The notes under the pieces were generated by a model. The model was not told the origin of the DNA. It saw nothing but the letters and a program-made list of their open reading frames with translations, and searched no databases. Shown in pieces: positions 37,899 to 47,882 of a stretch of DNA of 64,000 nt. Both the position numbers and the translations under genes were made by a program. Origin of the DNA: Exiguobacterium sp. AM39-5BH (lineage in GTDB: Bacteria > Bacillota > Bacilli > Exiguobacteriales > Exiguobacteriaceae). Location of the stretch: NCBI RefSeq assembly GCF_003467445.1, contig NZ_QSGS01000005.1:1-64000 (forward strand), given 5' to 3'. Every line of letters begins with the position of its first letter. Within the stretch, counting starts at the first letter, position 1.

Positions 37899-39751
37899 AT
37901 GAACGAGGGGAGCACGTCATCACAAATTTATCGAAAACATCAAGAAAAACTGTTCGAACTCGTCCGAATTCCCGAGGTGACGGAAGAGGCGGTGCGACAG
38001 ACGCTCCACTACATGTGCGAAGTCGTATCCGACATGCTCAACGTCGACACGGTCTCGATTTGGCACTTTGACGAAACATATACGTCAATCAGTTGCCAAG
38101 TCGCCTATTCGAAAGCGAACGGTCCGAGCGAACCGGTGTTGACAGTCGTGCGGGAGGACGCGCCTGTTTATTTTGAGGCGCTATGTACGAACCGGGTGCT
38201 GCCGTTTGAAAATGTCCGGACGCATGAATGGGTGAAGGAGTTGTATCAGCAGCATTTCGTGGAAGGCCAACGGGTTTACTCGATGCTCGACGCCCCCATC
38301 TTTGCGAACAATCAGGCGAAAGGAGTCATCTGTTGCGAGACGTATGCGCCGCGACAATGGACGTTCATCGAAGAGTTGATCGTCAGCACACTGTCCGATT
38401 TTATCGCTATCCTTTACCATAGACTCGATCGTCAAGCGATCGATGAACACATCACGAGGCTCGCCTATACAGATGAACAGACCGGCTTGATGAATTTGAA
38501 TAGCTTCATCGAACGAGTGGACGTGCTCCGTGAGCAGACGCCACACCAACTTGGGTCGTTGATTTATATGAGGGCGGATGAGTTTCGGTCCGTCGAGACA
38601 GCGATCGGCATCCAACGCGCGGACGACATTGTCGTCGAGCTATCGGAACGACTCCGCCAAATCGTCGACCCCTCGTTACTTGCGCGCGTTTCCCAATCGG
38701 GCTTCTTGCTTTGGACGCCCTATGGCGATCGGATCAAAGTGAAAGCGCTCGCCGATTTGATTTGTGAGACGGTGACGAATGAGCCGTTCGCGGTCGGGGA
38801 AATCGACGTCGTATTGACCATGAGCGCCTTCATCTCCATCGAAGACAAGTCGCGGTCCACGCTTGAAATGATAGACACGACACGGATCACGGCCAATGAG
38901 CGTCACGTGCCGCGTGGGGGCATCGCGTTTTATGAAGAAGAGATGGGTGAGAAAGCGACAGCCCGGCTCACACTCGAGATGGACCTCGAAAAGGGCTCGC
39001 TTTGAATGAGTTCACGCTTTATTACCAGCCGAAAATCGAGGCGGCGACCGGTAAGCTGAGCGGATTTGAAGGATTGATGCGTTGGATTCATCCAAAACAA
39101 GGACTAGTTCCGCCGCTCGACTTCATCCCCATCGCCGAATCGACCGGTGTCATCATCGCGCTCGAGGAGTGGGCGCTCGAGGCGGCGTGTCGCCAGCTGA
39201 AGGCATGGCACGACGCGGGTCGGATGTATCAGCTCGCCTTGAACTTGTCGGCCCGTCACTTCTTATCAGACGGCGTCGTTGAAAAATTGGCGCAAATCGT
39301 CAAGGAGACGGGCGTTTGTCCGAACTACTTGACGTTCGAGATCACGGAAAGTGTCGGCATGGAGAACCAACAACACGTCATCGAGCGCTTCATCGCCTTC
39401 CGAGAACAAGGCTTCTCGATCTCGATTGACGATTTCGGCACCGGCTTCTCGGCGTTCGTCTATTTGAAACACTATCCGATTCATGAAATCAAGATTGACC
39501 GTCAGTTCATTCAAGTGACGGACAACGACACGACCGGCAATGTCATCGTCCAATCCATCATCGAACTCGCCCGCGGGCTCGGGTTGAAAACGGTGTGCGA
39601 GGGCATCGAGACGACGGATCAGCGCGACACGCTCCGCTCGCTCGGCTGTGACGAGATGCAAGGCTACTTGTTCTCGCGTCCGCTCTCGATTGACGAGCTC
39701 GAGATGTGGATCGAAGAATATGACACGTCGAAAAAGGAATCGCTCCGCTGA
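37899..39751 (+). CDS. GAF-(degenerate GGDEF)-EAL protein, frameshifted
   Basis: One protein of about 617 residues split at 38993-38995 (GGG; one G missing). Adding it gives EKGLALNEFTLYYQPK, the normal GGDEF-EAL junction. The downstream frame otherwise has only a TTG start and no ribosome site. The cytoplasmic GAF sensor (about 30-190) precedes a GGDEF domain whose signature has become QSGFLL. The EAL domain reads EGL (FEGLMRW) but keeps NLSARH, EITES, DDFGTG, KIDRQF and EGIET. Likely a soluble c-di-GMP phosphodiesterase. Start 37899 follows GTAGGGG. Confidence 0.88.
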
Positions 39752-39764
39752 GCGAACCCTTTTG

Positions 39765-39911
39765 ATGAGTTATTGCAATGCGTTGAATCGAGCACATACG
39801 ACAGGAATATATAACGACTTGATTGCCCTTGTCGCGACCGAGGTCGAAACATCGCTAGATTTGTACTTGAGCGCGATTGCCCCTCATCCATCCAAAGACA
39901 GTCCTTCCTGA
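39765..39911 (+). CDS. Doubtful 48-residue frame
   Basis: An ATG frame of 48 codons with host-like codon use lies between the EAL gene and a terminator whose 5' arm contains its stop. No ribosome binding site precedes it and no family is recognised. It could be a decayed gene tail or chance. Confidence 0.2.
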   Translation: MSYCNALNRAHTTGIYNDLIALVATEVETSLDLYLSAIAPHPSKDSPS

Positions 39912-39931
39912 CGATTCAGGAAGGACTGTTT
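39898..39931. terminator. Bidirectional terminator
   Basis: ACAGTCCTTCCTGA and TCAGGAAGGACTGT form a perfect 14-bp stem followed by TTT, between convergent EAL and MerR-like genes. Confidence 0.85.
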
Positions 39932-39940
39932 CATGTCCGC

Positions 39941-40381
39941 TCATTCATGCGGCGGTTCGGCTTTCAGTTCTAATTGGAGTATGTACGTCAGTTCTTTATG
40001 GGCGACCTCGGAAAAACATGTTTTTTTAACGTGCGTCCGGGGGCGTAGTCCGCATTCCAATGCGATGTCGACAATTGTCCGAATCTGATTTTCCGTGTAG
40101 AAACGCTTACGTCCTATTGTGAACGGGGTCGGCGGCAAGACGCCATCGGTTTCCCATTTGATCAGCTGTTGCTGGCTACGGGGAATCCCGGCGACATGAA
40201 ACGCACGACTCAGTTCTTTCAATGGATAGACGGTCAATGGGCGTTCGTTATACAGAAGTGGTTTCGCGTTTTCAGGACGGTATGCATCCCAATCGGTCGC
40301 GTAAAACGTCAGGTCGGTTTGGTCGAAGTCGAGTTGAGCGGAAGGAATCGAAATGTCGAGTGCGATGTCTAAGCTGTTCAT
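39941..40381 (-). CDS. MerR-like DNA-binding protein
   Basis: 146 residues. A winged-helix MerR-type DNA-binding region covers residues 52-115 (PLKELSRAFHVAGIPRSQQQ, then KWETDGVLPPTPFTIGRKRFY). The N-terminal 50 residues are unlike MerR. No Cys-rich metal site or long dimerisation helix is visible, so the ligand is unknown. GAAGGAGAT precedes the ATG. It may control the divergent micro-operon at 40.7 kb (inference from position). Confidence 0.65.
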   Translation of the reverse strand: MNSLDIALDISIPSAQLDFDQTDLTFYATDWDAYRPENAKPLLYNERPLTVYPLKELSRAFHVAGIPRSQQQLIKWETDGVLPPTPFTIGRKRFYTENQIRTIVDIALECGLRPRTHVKKTCFSEVAHKELTYILQLELKAEPPHE

Positions 40382-40572
40382 CTAGAGTATCTCCTTCTTC
40401 AAGTCAAACGGGTCATTTTGTAAATGCCTTCCTCCGTATAGTACCCCATTTTAAAATCATTAACTGTAAGTTTTTTCAAAGCGTGGAAATGAATTAGTGG
40501 GACTTTAGACGTATTTTTAAATTTGGTTGACGTTTATTAAGATACCCTAATTGGTATGGGAATTCAAGGAAT

Positions 40573-40607
40573 AAAGCCGAATTGTAACGATATGGCTTTG
40601 TTTCTTT
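40573..40607. terminator. Weak hairpin in the 40.38-40.70 kb gap
   Basis: AAAGCC and GGCTTT form a 6-bp stem with a 15-nt loop followed by GTTTCTTT. The rest of the 319-bp gap is AT-rich promoter-like sequence with no gene. Confidence 0.35.
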
Positions 40608-40700
40608 AAATGGGTCTATAGTCATCACGAAAAAAACTGCATATGAAAATGAGCAAACGTTCACCAACTTCGGTTAATAGGAGCGAAGGAGGTGAGACAT

Positions 40701-40913
40701 ATGGCAGTGTATCGAGAATACGCAAGCGTCTTTTATCTCGACACGAAGCGGCTCGTTGACGGGAAGGAAAAGCGTCAGCTCGTCCGGTTCGGTCCACTCG
40801 GTGCGCGGATGGAGACCGCCGAGATCAAGCAGTTCGGTGATCTGTTAATCCCGCTTCTCGCGGTCGAATCCGCCGCATACGTCGTGTCGCGTGAATTCCA
40901 CGTGACGTTCTAA
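40701..40913 (+). CDS. DUF1659-like small protein (first copy)
   Basis: 70 residues, beta-rich, beginning MAVYREYASVFYLDTKR. It resembles the DUF1659 protein at 41149 in length and layout (KRQLVRFGPLGA versus KKTQRFGPIRAA). Function unknown. GAAGGAGGTGAG precedes the ATG. First gene of a four- to five-gene micro-operon of a type widely found in Bacilli. Confidence 0.65.
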   Translation: MAVYREYASVFYLDTKRLVDGKEKRQLVRFGPLGARMETAEIKQFGDLLIPLLAVESAAYVVSREFHVTF

Positions 40914-40928
40914 TTGGAGGAACCCCTG

Positions 40929-40985
40929 ATGCGTGTACCGAAGCGTTTCGCCGGGGCCTTTTACGATGAGCGGGTGGGCCCATGA
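40929..40985 (+). CDS. 18-residue leader-like peptide before yvrJ
   Basis: An ATG preceded by GGAGGAACCCCTG opens an 18-codon frame (MRVPKRFAGAFYDERVGP). Its TGA stop overlaps the yvrJ ATG (CCATGAG). The strong site and overlap suggest translational coupling, since yvrJ itself lacks a clear ribosome site. It may instead be a decayed remnant of a gene. Confidence 0.45.
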   Translation: MRVPKRFAGAFYDERVGP

Positions 40986-41122
40986 GCTGGCCCGAACTCA
41001 TTTCAAACCTCGGCTTCCCGATCGTCGTCTCGCTCTATCTGCTCCACCGGATCGAGACCCGCCTCGAGCGCATGATCCAACTGCTCGAGCGTCTCGACTC
41101 GACTTATCCATCTGAACCGTAA
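40982..41122 (+). CDS. yvrJ: YvrJ family protein
   Basis: 46 residues with one membrane helix (LISNLGFPIVVSLYLLHRIE) followed by a charged helix (RLERMIQLLERLD), the hallmark of the YvrJ family. Function is unknown. It is embedded between DUF1659-type genes and upstream of DUF2922, its usual neighbours. Confidence 0.85.
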   Translation: MSWPELISNLGFPIVVSLYLLHRIETRLERMIQLLERLDSTYPSEP

Positions 41123-41148
41123 TCCATCCTCGAAAGGAGCCATCCCCC

Positions 41149-41361
41149 ATGGCCGTATTGACTGAAAAGAAAGCCACGCTCGTCTTGACGACGCACCACG
41201 ATGTGAACAGTTTGAAACCGACGAAGAAAACGCAGCGTTTTGGTCCGATTCGGGCCGCGCTCACGGCGGACCATGCCGAGGCGTTCGGTCACCTCATGCT
41301 CGACTTGACCGAGCAAGAAGATTTCACCGTGTCGGTCGTTCGCGAATACGATCTCGTCTAA
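41149..41361 (+). CDS. DUF1659 domain protein (second copy)
   Basis: 70 residues, predicted beta strands with a short helix (TADHAEAFGHLMLDL). It matches the DUF1659 pattern of a small protein paired with DUF2922. AAAGGAG precedes the ATG. Function unknown. Confidence 0.8.
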   Translation: MAVLTEKKATLVLTTHHDVNSLKPTKKTQRFGPIRAALTADHAEAFGHLMLDLTEQEDFTVSVVREYDLV

Positions 41362-41390
41362 TCACACCCACACCCAAGGAGGACTAACCC

Positions 41391-41603
41391 ATGACTGAGA
41401 CTAAAGTAGAAATCGCATTTTTAGATATGTTCAATAAAGTATCACGCTTCCGTTTGAATAACGTGAAACAGCCGGTCGACGCATTGAAAGTCCAGGCGCT
41501 TGCTGACTTCATGGTCGCCAACGATCCGCTCGGCAAAAGCGTCGTCAAATGGACGGAAATCAAGATGATTGAAGGTACAGAAACCGTCTTGAACGTCAAA
41601 TAA
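41391..41603 (+). CDS. DUF2922 domain protein
   Basis: 70 residues (MTETKVEIAFLDMFNKVSRFRL at the start, in 22 residues of alternating strand pattern), ending in a strand with IKMIEGTETVLNV. Belongs to the DUF2922 family normally paired with DUF1659. Function unknown. AAGGAGGAC precedes the ATG and a terminator follows. Confidence 0.82.
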   Translation: MTETKVEIAFLDMFNKVSRFRLNNVKQPVDALKVQALADFMVANDPLGKSVVKWTEIKMIEGTETVLNVK

Positions 41604-41610
41604 CGATTTG

Positions 41611-41643
41611 GAAGATGACTGAGTTTTCAGTCATCTTTTTTTA
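41611..41643 (+). terminator. Terminator of the micro-operon
   Basis: GAAGATGACTGA and TCAGTCATCTT stem followed by T7, 8 bp after the DUF2922 stop. Confidence 0.9.
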
Positions 41644-41722
41644 TTTTGGTCAATTCGCTTTAGATTCCTCGACGTCAGGACGATAAAGGAAGAAACGTTG
41701 CACGTGAGAGGAGAAGATACAT

Positions 41723-43545
41723 ATGTCAGTGAAACAGAAGTGGCAAGCGGCGGTGAAGCGGTTGAACGTTCGCAGCTTTCAATGGAGACCGAAGCGACGA
41801 AAGTCGAGTACGCGCCAAAGCAAGCAAGTAATCGGTAAGCATCTGACCATCCGTCAAAAACTGTGGGGTCTCGTCATCCTCGCGCTCATTATGGTCGCCG
41901 GTGTCGGCGGTTATTCGCTCTTGTCGCTCGCCGATGCGAATCGGCAAGGTGACGATATCGTCAACAACTGGAACAAGGGGCTCGATTACGCCCATGAACT
42001 GAACACGCTCGCGGCGAACTATCGCGCGCTCGAACTCGAACATATCGTAACTGAAGATGCGGCCGCGAAAGAAGAACTGATGACCAAGATGAAAGACATA
42101 CGGGCGCGGATCAATGAAATCGCCCCAAAATATGAGAAGACTGCTTCAGGTGAGACGGACAAAGAACTGTTCGCCAATTTCAGCAAACAGTGGAGATGTA
42201 TCAACGTGTGTCGGACAACATGCTCATCTTCAGCACGTCCGGCAATAACGGCATGGCCCGCTCCTATTACGACGCTCAGTCCCAGTCGACGTATGACAAT
42301 TTCACCCAGCGCTTGAACGAGCTCGTCGACTACAATTCAGAAGGGTCGCAGCGAGTCGGTGCCGATATGGAACGTGAGTTCGGGCAGTCCCTGATCGCGC
42401 TTCTCGCGGTGACGATTGGTGCGGTCGCCCTCCTATTCTTCCTCGGGTTGAGTTTGCTCCGCTCCATCATCAAACCGATGCGTGTACTCCAAGAGAAGTT
42501 TGAAGAGTTGGCGTCACAAGGCGGCGATTTGACGATGGCGATCCCGGTCACGTCAAACGATGAGATTGCTCAAGTGAGCCGTTCGTTCAACACGTTTCTT
42601 GCCACGTTGCGCGATATCATGATCGACGTCGACAAGACGGCGAAAGTCGTCCTCGTCTCGTCCAAAGAAGTAGCGACGGAAGTGACACAACTTAGCCGTT
42701 ATATGGAAGAAACGTCCGGCACGGTCGAAGAATTGACGGCTGGCATGGAAGAGACGGCAGCGTCCTCGCAAGAGATGAGCGCATCAACGATTGAGATGGG
42801 CGGTTCGATCGATACGATTGTCGGCCTCTCGAACGATAGTGCGACGACAGCGAGCGAAGTAGAACGTCGGGCCCATACCATGCGTGAGCAGGCCGTCACA
42901 TCGAAGACGGAAGCGAACGCCATCATCGAGCAGAAACGCATCGAGCTCGACGAGGCGATCAAAGGGGCACAGTCGGTCGAACAGATTCGCGTCTTGACGA
43001 GCGCCATCCTTACCATTGCCGACCAGACGAACTTGCTCGCCTTGAACGCGTCGATTGAGGCGGCTCGGGCAGGGGATGCCGGTCGCGGTTTCGCCGTCGT
43101 CGCCTCGGAGATTCGAAAGCTCGCCGAGAACTCGCGCCAAACGGTGAACGAGATTCAAGCGGTGTCGCATACGGTCATCGATTCGGTCGCCCGGCTCAAC
43201 ACGAGCTCGGCCGATATGTTGACGTTCCTCGACACGAAAGTGCTCGCCGATTACGACCGTCTCGAGGAGTCGGCCACGCAATATGAAGCGGATGCGACCG
43301 TGTTCGGACAGACGGCAGAGACGTTCGAGACGAACGCGCTCCAACTCCGTCACATGACCGACAGCATCCTCCATGTCATCCAAGAAGTCGCGACGACCGT
43401 GACCGAAGGGGCGGACGGGACGCAATCGATCTCGGAAAAGGTCCAGCTATCTGTCGAGCGGTTCAACGAGGTCCAAACGCGGATGCAGGAGACCGAACAA
43501 CGCGCGGTCGAACTGTCGAACCGAGTGTCACAATTCAAGTTATGA
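41723..43545 (+). CDS. Methyl-accepting chemotaxis protein, frameshifted
   Basis: About 607 residues when repaired. An unusually long basic cytoplasmic N-terminus (about 48 residues) precedes membrane helix 1 (about 49-70), a short helical-bundle sensor, membrane helix 2, HAMP (SIIKPMRVL) and a signalling domain with the conserved tip ([20 protein letters not shown]). The frame breaks at 42185-42187 (AAA; one A missing). Adding it gives [12 protein letters not shown]. It transmits ligand signals to CheA/CheW. GAGGAG precedes the ATG. Flanked by terminators. Confidence 0.9.
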
Positions 43546-43549
43546 ATTA

Positions 43550-43579
43550 GACCGTAGCCACTGGCTATGGTCTTTTTTT
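43550..43579 (+). terminator. Rho-independent terminator
   Basis: GACCGTAGCC and GGCTATGGTC stem (one G-U) followed by T8. Confidence 0.88.
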
Positions 43580-43736
43580 GTGACAAAAAATGGAACAAGT
43601 AACTATTTAAATAGGTGAATAAACTGTCTAACTTTTCATTTTTGGTACAAATTCTGTTAAGTGTTCCGATGAAGAGTGTGGAAACAATATATTAATAAAG
43701 AAATAGAGGTGGAAGAGGACGTGTTCCTCAAAAGAA

Positions 43737-45439
43737 ATGAAGCGATTTAGAAAATTATCATTAACCCAAAAATTATTTAGTGGAATCGGATTGATTCTTC
43801 TATTTGTAGGTATTGGAATGGGATACAACTTACTGGCCTTAGAGGATACGACCAGTCGCTATGAGAAAATGATTTCTAAAGACGTCATGAAAATGAAAGC
43901 AGCTGATGAATTGTCTCTCGGGATGGTCCGCCAAGCGTATGGACTACGCGGCTATATCCTTGAACAAGACGAGTCACGGCTGGATGACGAGCGCCATGGT
44001 TCGGAAGATAAGAAAGCGGCGATTGAAACACTGCTGAAGTTATCCGATTCAGAAGAGGAAACAAAAGACTTAAAGAATCTCTTATCCTACGCGACCGGAT
44101 ACGACGATTTAGCCCAACAGTTGATCCAAGCGATTGATGCAAAGGATGAAGAAAACATTGATCGGCTCGCCATACGTCTCATGCCGCCTGTGACTGCCTC
44201 AATCATCGAATCTGGAGAAACGATGCAGCAAGAGGCGGAAGCGAACATGCTGACAAAGCAACAGCAATTGAAACATCGGGGAAATAGTGCCTTTCTTTAT
44301 TCCACGATTATTGCCGGGGTGATCCTCATGCTCACACTCGGGGCCGGCTATATGCTCCAGCGCATGGTGACGGTACCGCTCCGCCAACTATCTGACGAGG
44401 TCGGCATCGTCGCTGACGGCGATTTGACGCGCGCCGACCTTCAAGCGCTGACACGTGATGAAATCGGTCAACTCATCATTGGGTTTAATGGGATGAAGCG
44501 GAATCTTCGTGAACTGATCGACGAAGTGAGCCGGAACGCTCAAGAGATCACGGCCCAGTCGGAAGAGCTGTACGCGAGCACGGAAGAAATGTCCTCACAG
44601 ACAGAGGAGACGACGCGGATGATCGAACAAGTCGTCGGCGAGACGGTCAACCAGGCGGCGGCGGCTTCGAAGAGCGGGCAAGCTGTCGCGGCGGCCGATG
44701 AAGGCATCGAACGAATCGCCACCTCGATCGGGACGATCAGCCAAGACGTCCAGACGAGTCTAGCGCTCGCCGAACGCGGCGAACAGACGATTCAACAGGC
44801 GAAACAAGAAGTGCTCGCGCTCGAATCGGAGACGGTCACGACTGGACAATCGATCACAGCGTTGAAACAGCAGTCGGACGAGATCGCGCTCATCACCGAG
44901 GTCATCCAGTCGATCACCGACCAGACGAACTTGCTCGCCTTGAATGCGGCCATTGAAGCGGCCGGGCCGGGGAACAAGGGAAAGGGTTCGCCGTCGTCGC
45001 CGAGGAAGTACGAAAACTCGCGGAACAATCGAAACAATCGGCGTCACAAATCGCCGGCTTGATTGAATCGATTCAAGTACAGTCGAACGCGGTGCTCGAG
45101 CGTCACGCCATCAGCGCCCGCCGCGTCGAGACGAACACGGCGCTGCTCGAAGAAGCGACAGCCTCGTTCCAACAAATCGTCGGGCAATTGCATGCCTCGG
45201 TCGAGAACACGGAACAAATTCGGGTCGCGTCGAACGAGATCGCGACGACGACGAAACAAGTCGCGACCGCAACGATCCATATGGCGAGTGACAGCGAAGG
45301 CACGGCTGAGACGATGCGTAACGTCGGGGAGACGGCCGACGCCCAGCTCGCGATGATCCAAGAGTTGAACGGGGTCGCCGAGTCGCTCGGCAATATGACC
45401 GGAGACTTACAGACGCTCATCGGTCGCTTCCAAACATAA
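43737..45439 (+). CDS. Methyl-accepting chemotaxis protein, frameshifted
   Basis: About 567 residues when repaired. Membrane helix 1 (about 12-32), an extracytoplasmic helical sensor, membrane helix 2 (about 187-207), HAMP (VTVPLRQLSDEV) and a signalling domain with tip [18 protein letters not shown]. The frame breaks at 44961-44966 (gcCCggg; one C missing). Adding it gives [20 protein letters not shown]. The downstream half is found in another frame from about 45000 to 45439. The ATG has only a weak ribosome site. Confidence 0.9.
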
Positions 45440-45444
45440 GACGG

Positions 45445-45478
45445 ACCGTCCTTTCCCGTTCAGGGAAGGACGGTTTTT
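45445..45478 (+). terminator. Rho-independent terminator
   Basis: ACCGTCCTTTCCC and GGGAAGGACGGT stem followed by T5, 5 bp after the chemoreceptor stop. Confidence 0.9.
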
Positions 45479-45563
45479 GCGTGTTCCAAGGATTGAGTGG
45501 GTGGGGTTAAGGGAATTGCGGGATAGAGACTATATCTCGAAACCAGCGAAAAGGGGACACATC

Positions 45564-46313
45564 ATGAAATATACCGTCATCACCGGGGCAAGTTCAGGTA
45601 TTGGTTATGAAGCGGCGAAATTGCTCGCTACGCAAGGGAAGTCACTCGTGCTCGTGGCACGCCGCCACGACGAGCTCGAGAAGTTGCGGAGCGAGATCAA
45701 GGTGATCGCACCAAAGAGCGACGTCATCATCAAGGCGAAAGACTTGTCGTACAGCGAGAACGTGTACGGGCTGTATGAGTCGCTCGCCGATCTCGACATC
45801 GAAACGTGGATCAACAACGCCGGGTTCGGCGATTCGAATTTCGTGAAAGATGTCGAGGTCGGGAAAATCGAGAACATGATCCGTTTGAACATCGAGGCGT
45901 TGACGGTGCTGTCGAGCCTGTACGTCCGGGACTATCATAACGTCGAAGGGGCGACACTGTTGAACGTCGCGTCGGTCGTCGGCTATCACATCGCCAAAAA
46001 AGGCGTCACGTATAGCGCGACCAAATTCTTCGTCAGTGCGTATACGGAAGGACTCGCTCGTGAACTGATGAACGATGGGGACAAACTGCGGGCGAAAGTG
46101 CTCGCGCCGGCTGCTACGGAGACGGGCTTTGCGAACCGTGCCCGCGAAGAGGACGACTTTGACTACAGCCAAAACGTCGAGAAGTATCATACGGCCGAAG
46201 AGATGGCCAGGTTCTTAGTGCGATTGCTCGAGAGCGATCAAGTCGTCGGGATCGTCAACCACGAGGACTACTCGTTCGAGTTGCGCGGGCCGATTCATCC
46301 GTATATGAGTTAA
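45564..46313 (+). CDS. Short-chain dehydrogenase/reductase
   Basis: 249-residue classical SDR. It has the cofactor motif TGASSGIG at residues 7-14, the NNAG motif (WINNAGFG), catalytic Ser in NVASVVGY and the active site YSATK. An NADP preference is suggested by basic residues in ARRHDE. Substrate unknown. Start 45564 follows AAAAGGGG; the longer upstream frame lacks a site. Transcribed alone. Confidence 0.92.
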   Translation: MKYTVITGASSGIGYEAAKLLATQGKSLVLVARRHDELEKLRSEIKVIAPKSDVIIKAKDLSYSENVYGLYESLADLDIETWINNAGFGDSNFVKDVEVGKIENMIRLNIEALTVLSSLYVRDYHNVEGATLLNVASVVGYHIAKKGVTYSATKFFVSAYTEGLARELMNDGDKLRAKVLAPAATETGFANRAREEDDFDYSQNVEKYHTAEEMARFLVRLLESDQVVGIVNHEDYSFELRGPIHPYMS

Positions 46314-46322
46314 AATGTGTAG

Positions 46323-46499
46323 CGACAATTGAATTTAGATGTGGGTGACAAAGTCTCGATATTGACGACAGATAAGGGCATCTTGATTCGACCGATTGAG
46401 CAAACATTACAACCGGATATCGATTCAGAATTTTCTGATGACATGGAAAAAATAATCGAGTAGCACAACGATACGTTCAAAGGATTCGTGGAACGTTAA
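46323..46499 (+). pseudogene. AbrB/MazE-like antitoxin remnant
   Basis: A frame without a start encodes LNLDVGDKVSILTTDKGILI, then RPIEQ, the second half of a MazE/AbrB swapped-hairpin domain. Acidic residues typical of antitoxin tails follow. A TAG at 46461 interrupts it, after which HNDTFKGFVER resembles the usual C-terminus. The first half is missing and no toxin gene follows. A dead relic of a type II toxin-antitoxin locus. Confidence 0.6.
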
Positions 46500-46581
46500 T
46501 GCTTTCGAAGAATGTAGGATCAAACCTGATTCGAATCAGAACATGCGTGCAAAACAATCATTTTGACGGTAAGTACGATAA

Positions 46582-46618
46582 ACAACCCGAACTCTGATCA
46601 AAGAGTTCGGGTTGTTTG
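46582..46618. terminator. Bidirectional terminator
   Basis: ACAACCCGAACTCT and AGAGTTCGGGTTGT form a perfect 14-bp stem. It ends the minus-strand TPR gene. The remainder of 46500-46625 holds nothing recognisable. Confidence 0.85.
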
Positions 46619-46625
46619 TTTACGT

Positions 46626-47510
46626 TTATGACGAGCGCATCGAATCACTATAGCCCCCGGTCAACCGGTGCGTGAGCCGGTGGTACCAATAGCGTAGACG
46701 CAAGCGGTATACATACAGTTTGGACGTGTTCGGCAAGACGACGTTGTCGATATAATCGGCGAACATGGCGCGGAACATACGATCCTCGCTGTCGTCATAC
46801 GTCGCGCTCCACATGCCGTGCTCTTCGACCTCGAGCAGCATTGCGATCGTCTCGTCGTCGAGCTGATGATTGTCTTCCGGCAACCGTTTGACGAGCATCT
46901 CGACGCGATGGCTACAGATGGACGCATAGAGCGAATGGGCGCGTGGATTGTGCGGATTGGCGTTCAAATACCCGACGGCCGCTTTGAGCAGCTCATCGTT
47001 CATCTCGAGCGGAATCTCATCGAATACTTGAAAGAATTCGAGCAGCATCGGCACGGTCTCTTCGTTGAAGCCGACGAGCCGGACGTAATGCATCAAATGG
47101 AGACCGGCCTCCCCGTAAAACTTGCGGTTGAAGTAGTGGACGGCGATGGCACGTTGGACCACCGGCACGTCCGGATAGCGTTCGACGCCCCGAAGGAAAT
47201 GTTGCTCGGCCTCGAACAAGAAATTCGTATCGTCGCTCAAGATTCCGTGGAGACAATGAATCATGTAATGGTCGCCTTTCGTGCTCGCGGCTTCGAGCAC
47301 CTCTCGGGCCCGGCCGAACTCGCCTTCACGGATGAGCGGATACGCCCGCATCGCCGGGAAGAAGGGGTCGTCCGGGAAGTTCGTCTCGCCGCGGACGATG
47401 AGCGACTCGATGGACTCGGCGTTATAATCGTCGATCATTTCTTCAAGGAGCATCATCTCGAGGAAGGTGCGTTGAAAGTCTGGATGGTGTAAATCGATGG
47501 TGTGTTTCAT
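46626..47510 (-). CDS. TPR-like helical repeat protein
   Basis: 294 residues, nearly all helical, with degenerate TPR-like repeats (for example EAEQHFLRGVERYPDVPVVQ, about residue 106). No signal peptide or membrane helix, so probably cytoplasmic. Function unknown. Start 47510 follows GGGAGGGAC. Monocistronic and divergent from the following small genes. Confidence 0.7.
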   Translation of the reverse strand: MKHTIDLHHPDFQRTFLEMMLLEEMIDDYNAESIESLIVRGETNFPDDPFFPAMRAYPLIREGEFGRAREVLEAASTKGDHYMIHCLHGILSDDTNFLFEAEQHFLRGVERYPDVPVVQRAIAVHYFNRKFYGEAGLHLMHYVRLVGFNEETVPMLLEFFQVFDEIPLEMNDELLKAAVGYLNANPHNPRAHSLYASICSHRVEMLVKRLPEDNHQLDDETIAMLLEVEEHGMWSATYDDSEDRMFRAMFADYIDNVVLPNTSKLYVYRLRLRYWYHRLTHRLTGGYSDSMRSS

Positions 47511-47635
47511 AGGAGTCCCTCCCAAGTTCATGAGTGTTGCTTCATTATACCGAGCAATCGGGTGGACGAGTAGAATTTTTTCAAGAAATGGGAAAAGAAA
47601 AAGGAAAGGTTTTACGAAGAAAGGGAGGGATAGAG

Positions 47636-47863
47636 ATGGTCACGTTCACAGGCTATATCGTCGAACTCGAACAGACACGAATCCGGGTCGCACCGAACGT
47701 GGATGCCGAACCGTTCGATGGCATCGTGTTTCAGTGGGAAGAAGCGCTGCGAGAAGACGAGACACCGCTCGCTATCGGCCAATACGTGCGCGTCGAACAC
47801 GACGAAAAGATGACCCGTTCGCTGCCACCCCAGGCGACGGCGTACCGGATCGATGTGCTATGA
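47636..47863 (+). CDS. Small beta-rich protein of unknown function
   Basis: 75 residues with alternating strands (FTGYIVELEQTRIRVAP), acidic overall, resembling DUF3221-type beta-barrel proteins, though without a signal peptide. AAAGGGAGGGA precedes the ATG at 47636; the longer frame upstream lacks a site. Possibly coupled with the next small membrane protein. Confidence 0.65.
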   Translation: MVTFTGYIVELEQTRIRVAPNVDAEPFDGIVFQWEEALREDETPLAIGQYVRVEHDEKMTRSLPPQATAYRIDVL

Positions 47864-47882
47864 TAAGGCCGAGGTGAAAGAA

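Noticed and set aside
39002..39751. Stand-alone EAL protein starting with TTG
   Set aside because: No ribosome site, and the reading frame continues directly from the upstream GAF-GGDEF frame if one G is added, giving the normal GGDEF-EAL junction.
40701..41603. Prophage fragment (small holin-like genes)
   Set aside because: YvrJ and the DUF1659/DUF2922 proteins are small like phage genes, but no phage structural, lysis or integrase gene lies nearby and the set is a normal chromosomal cluster in Bacilli.
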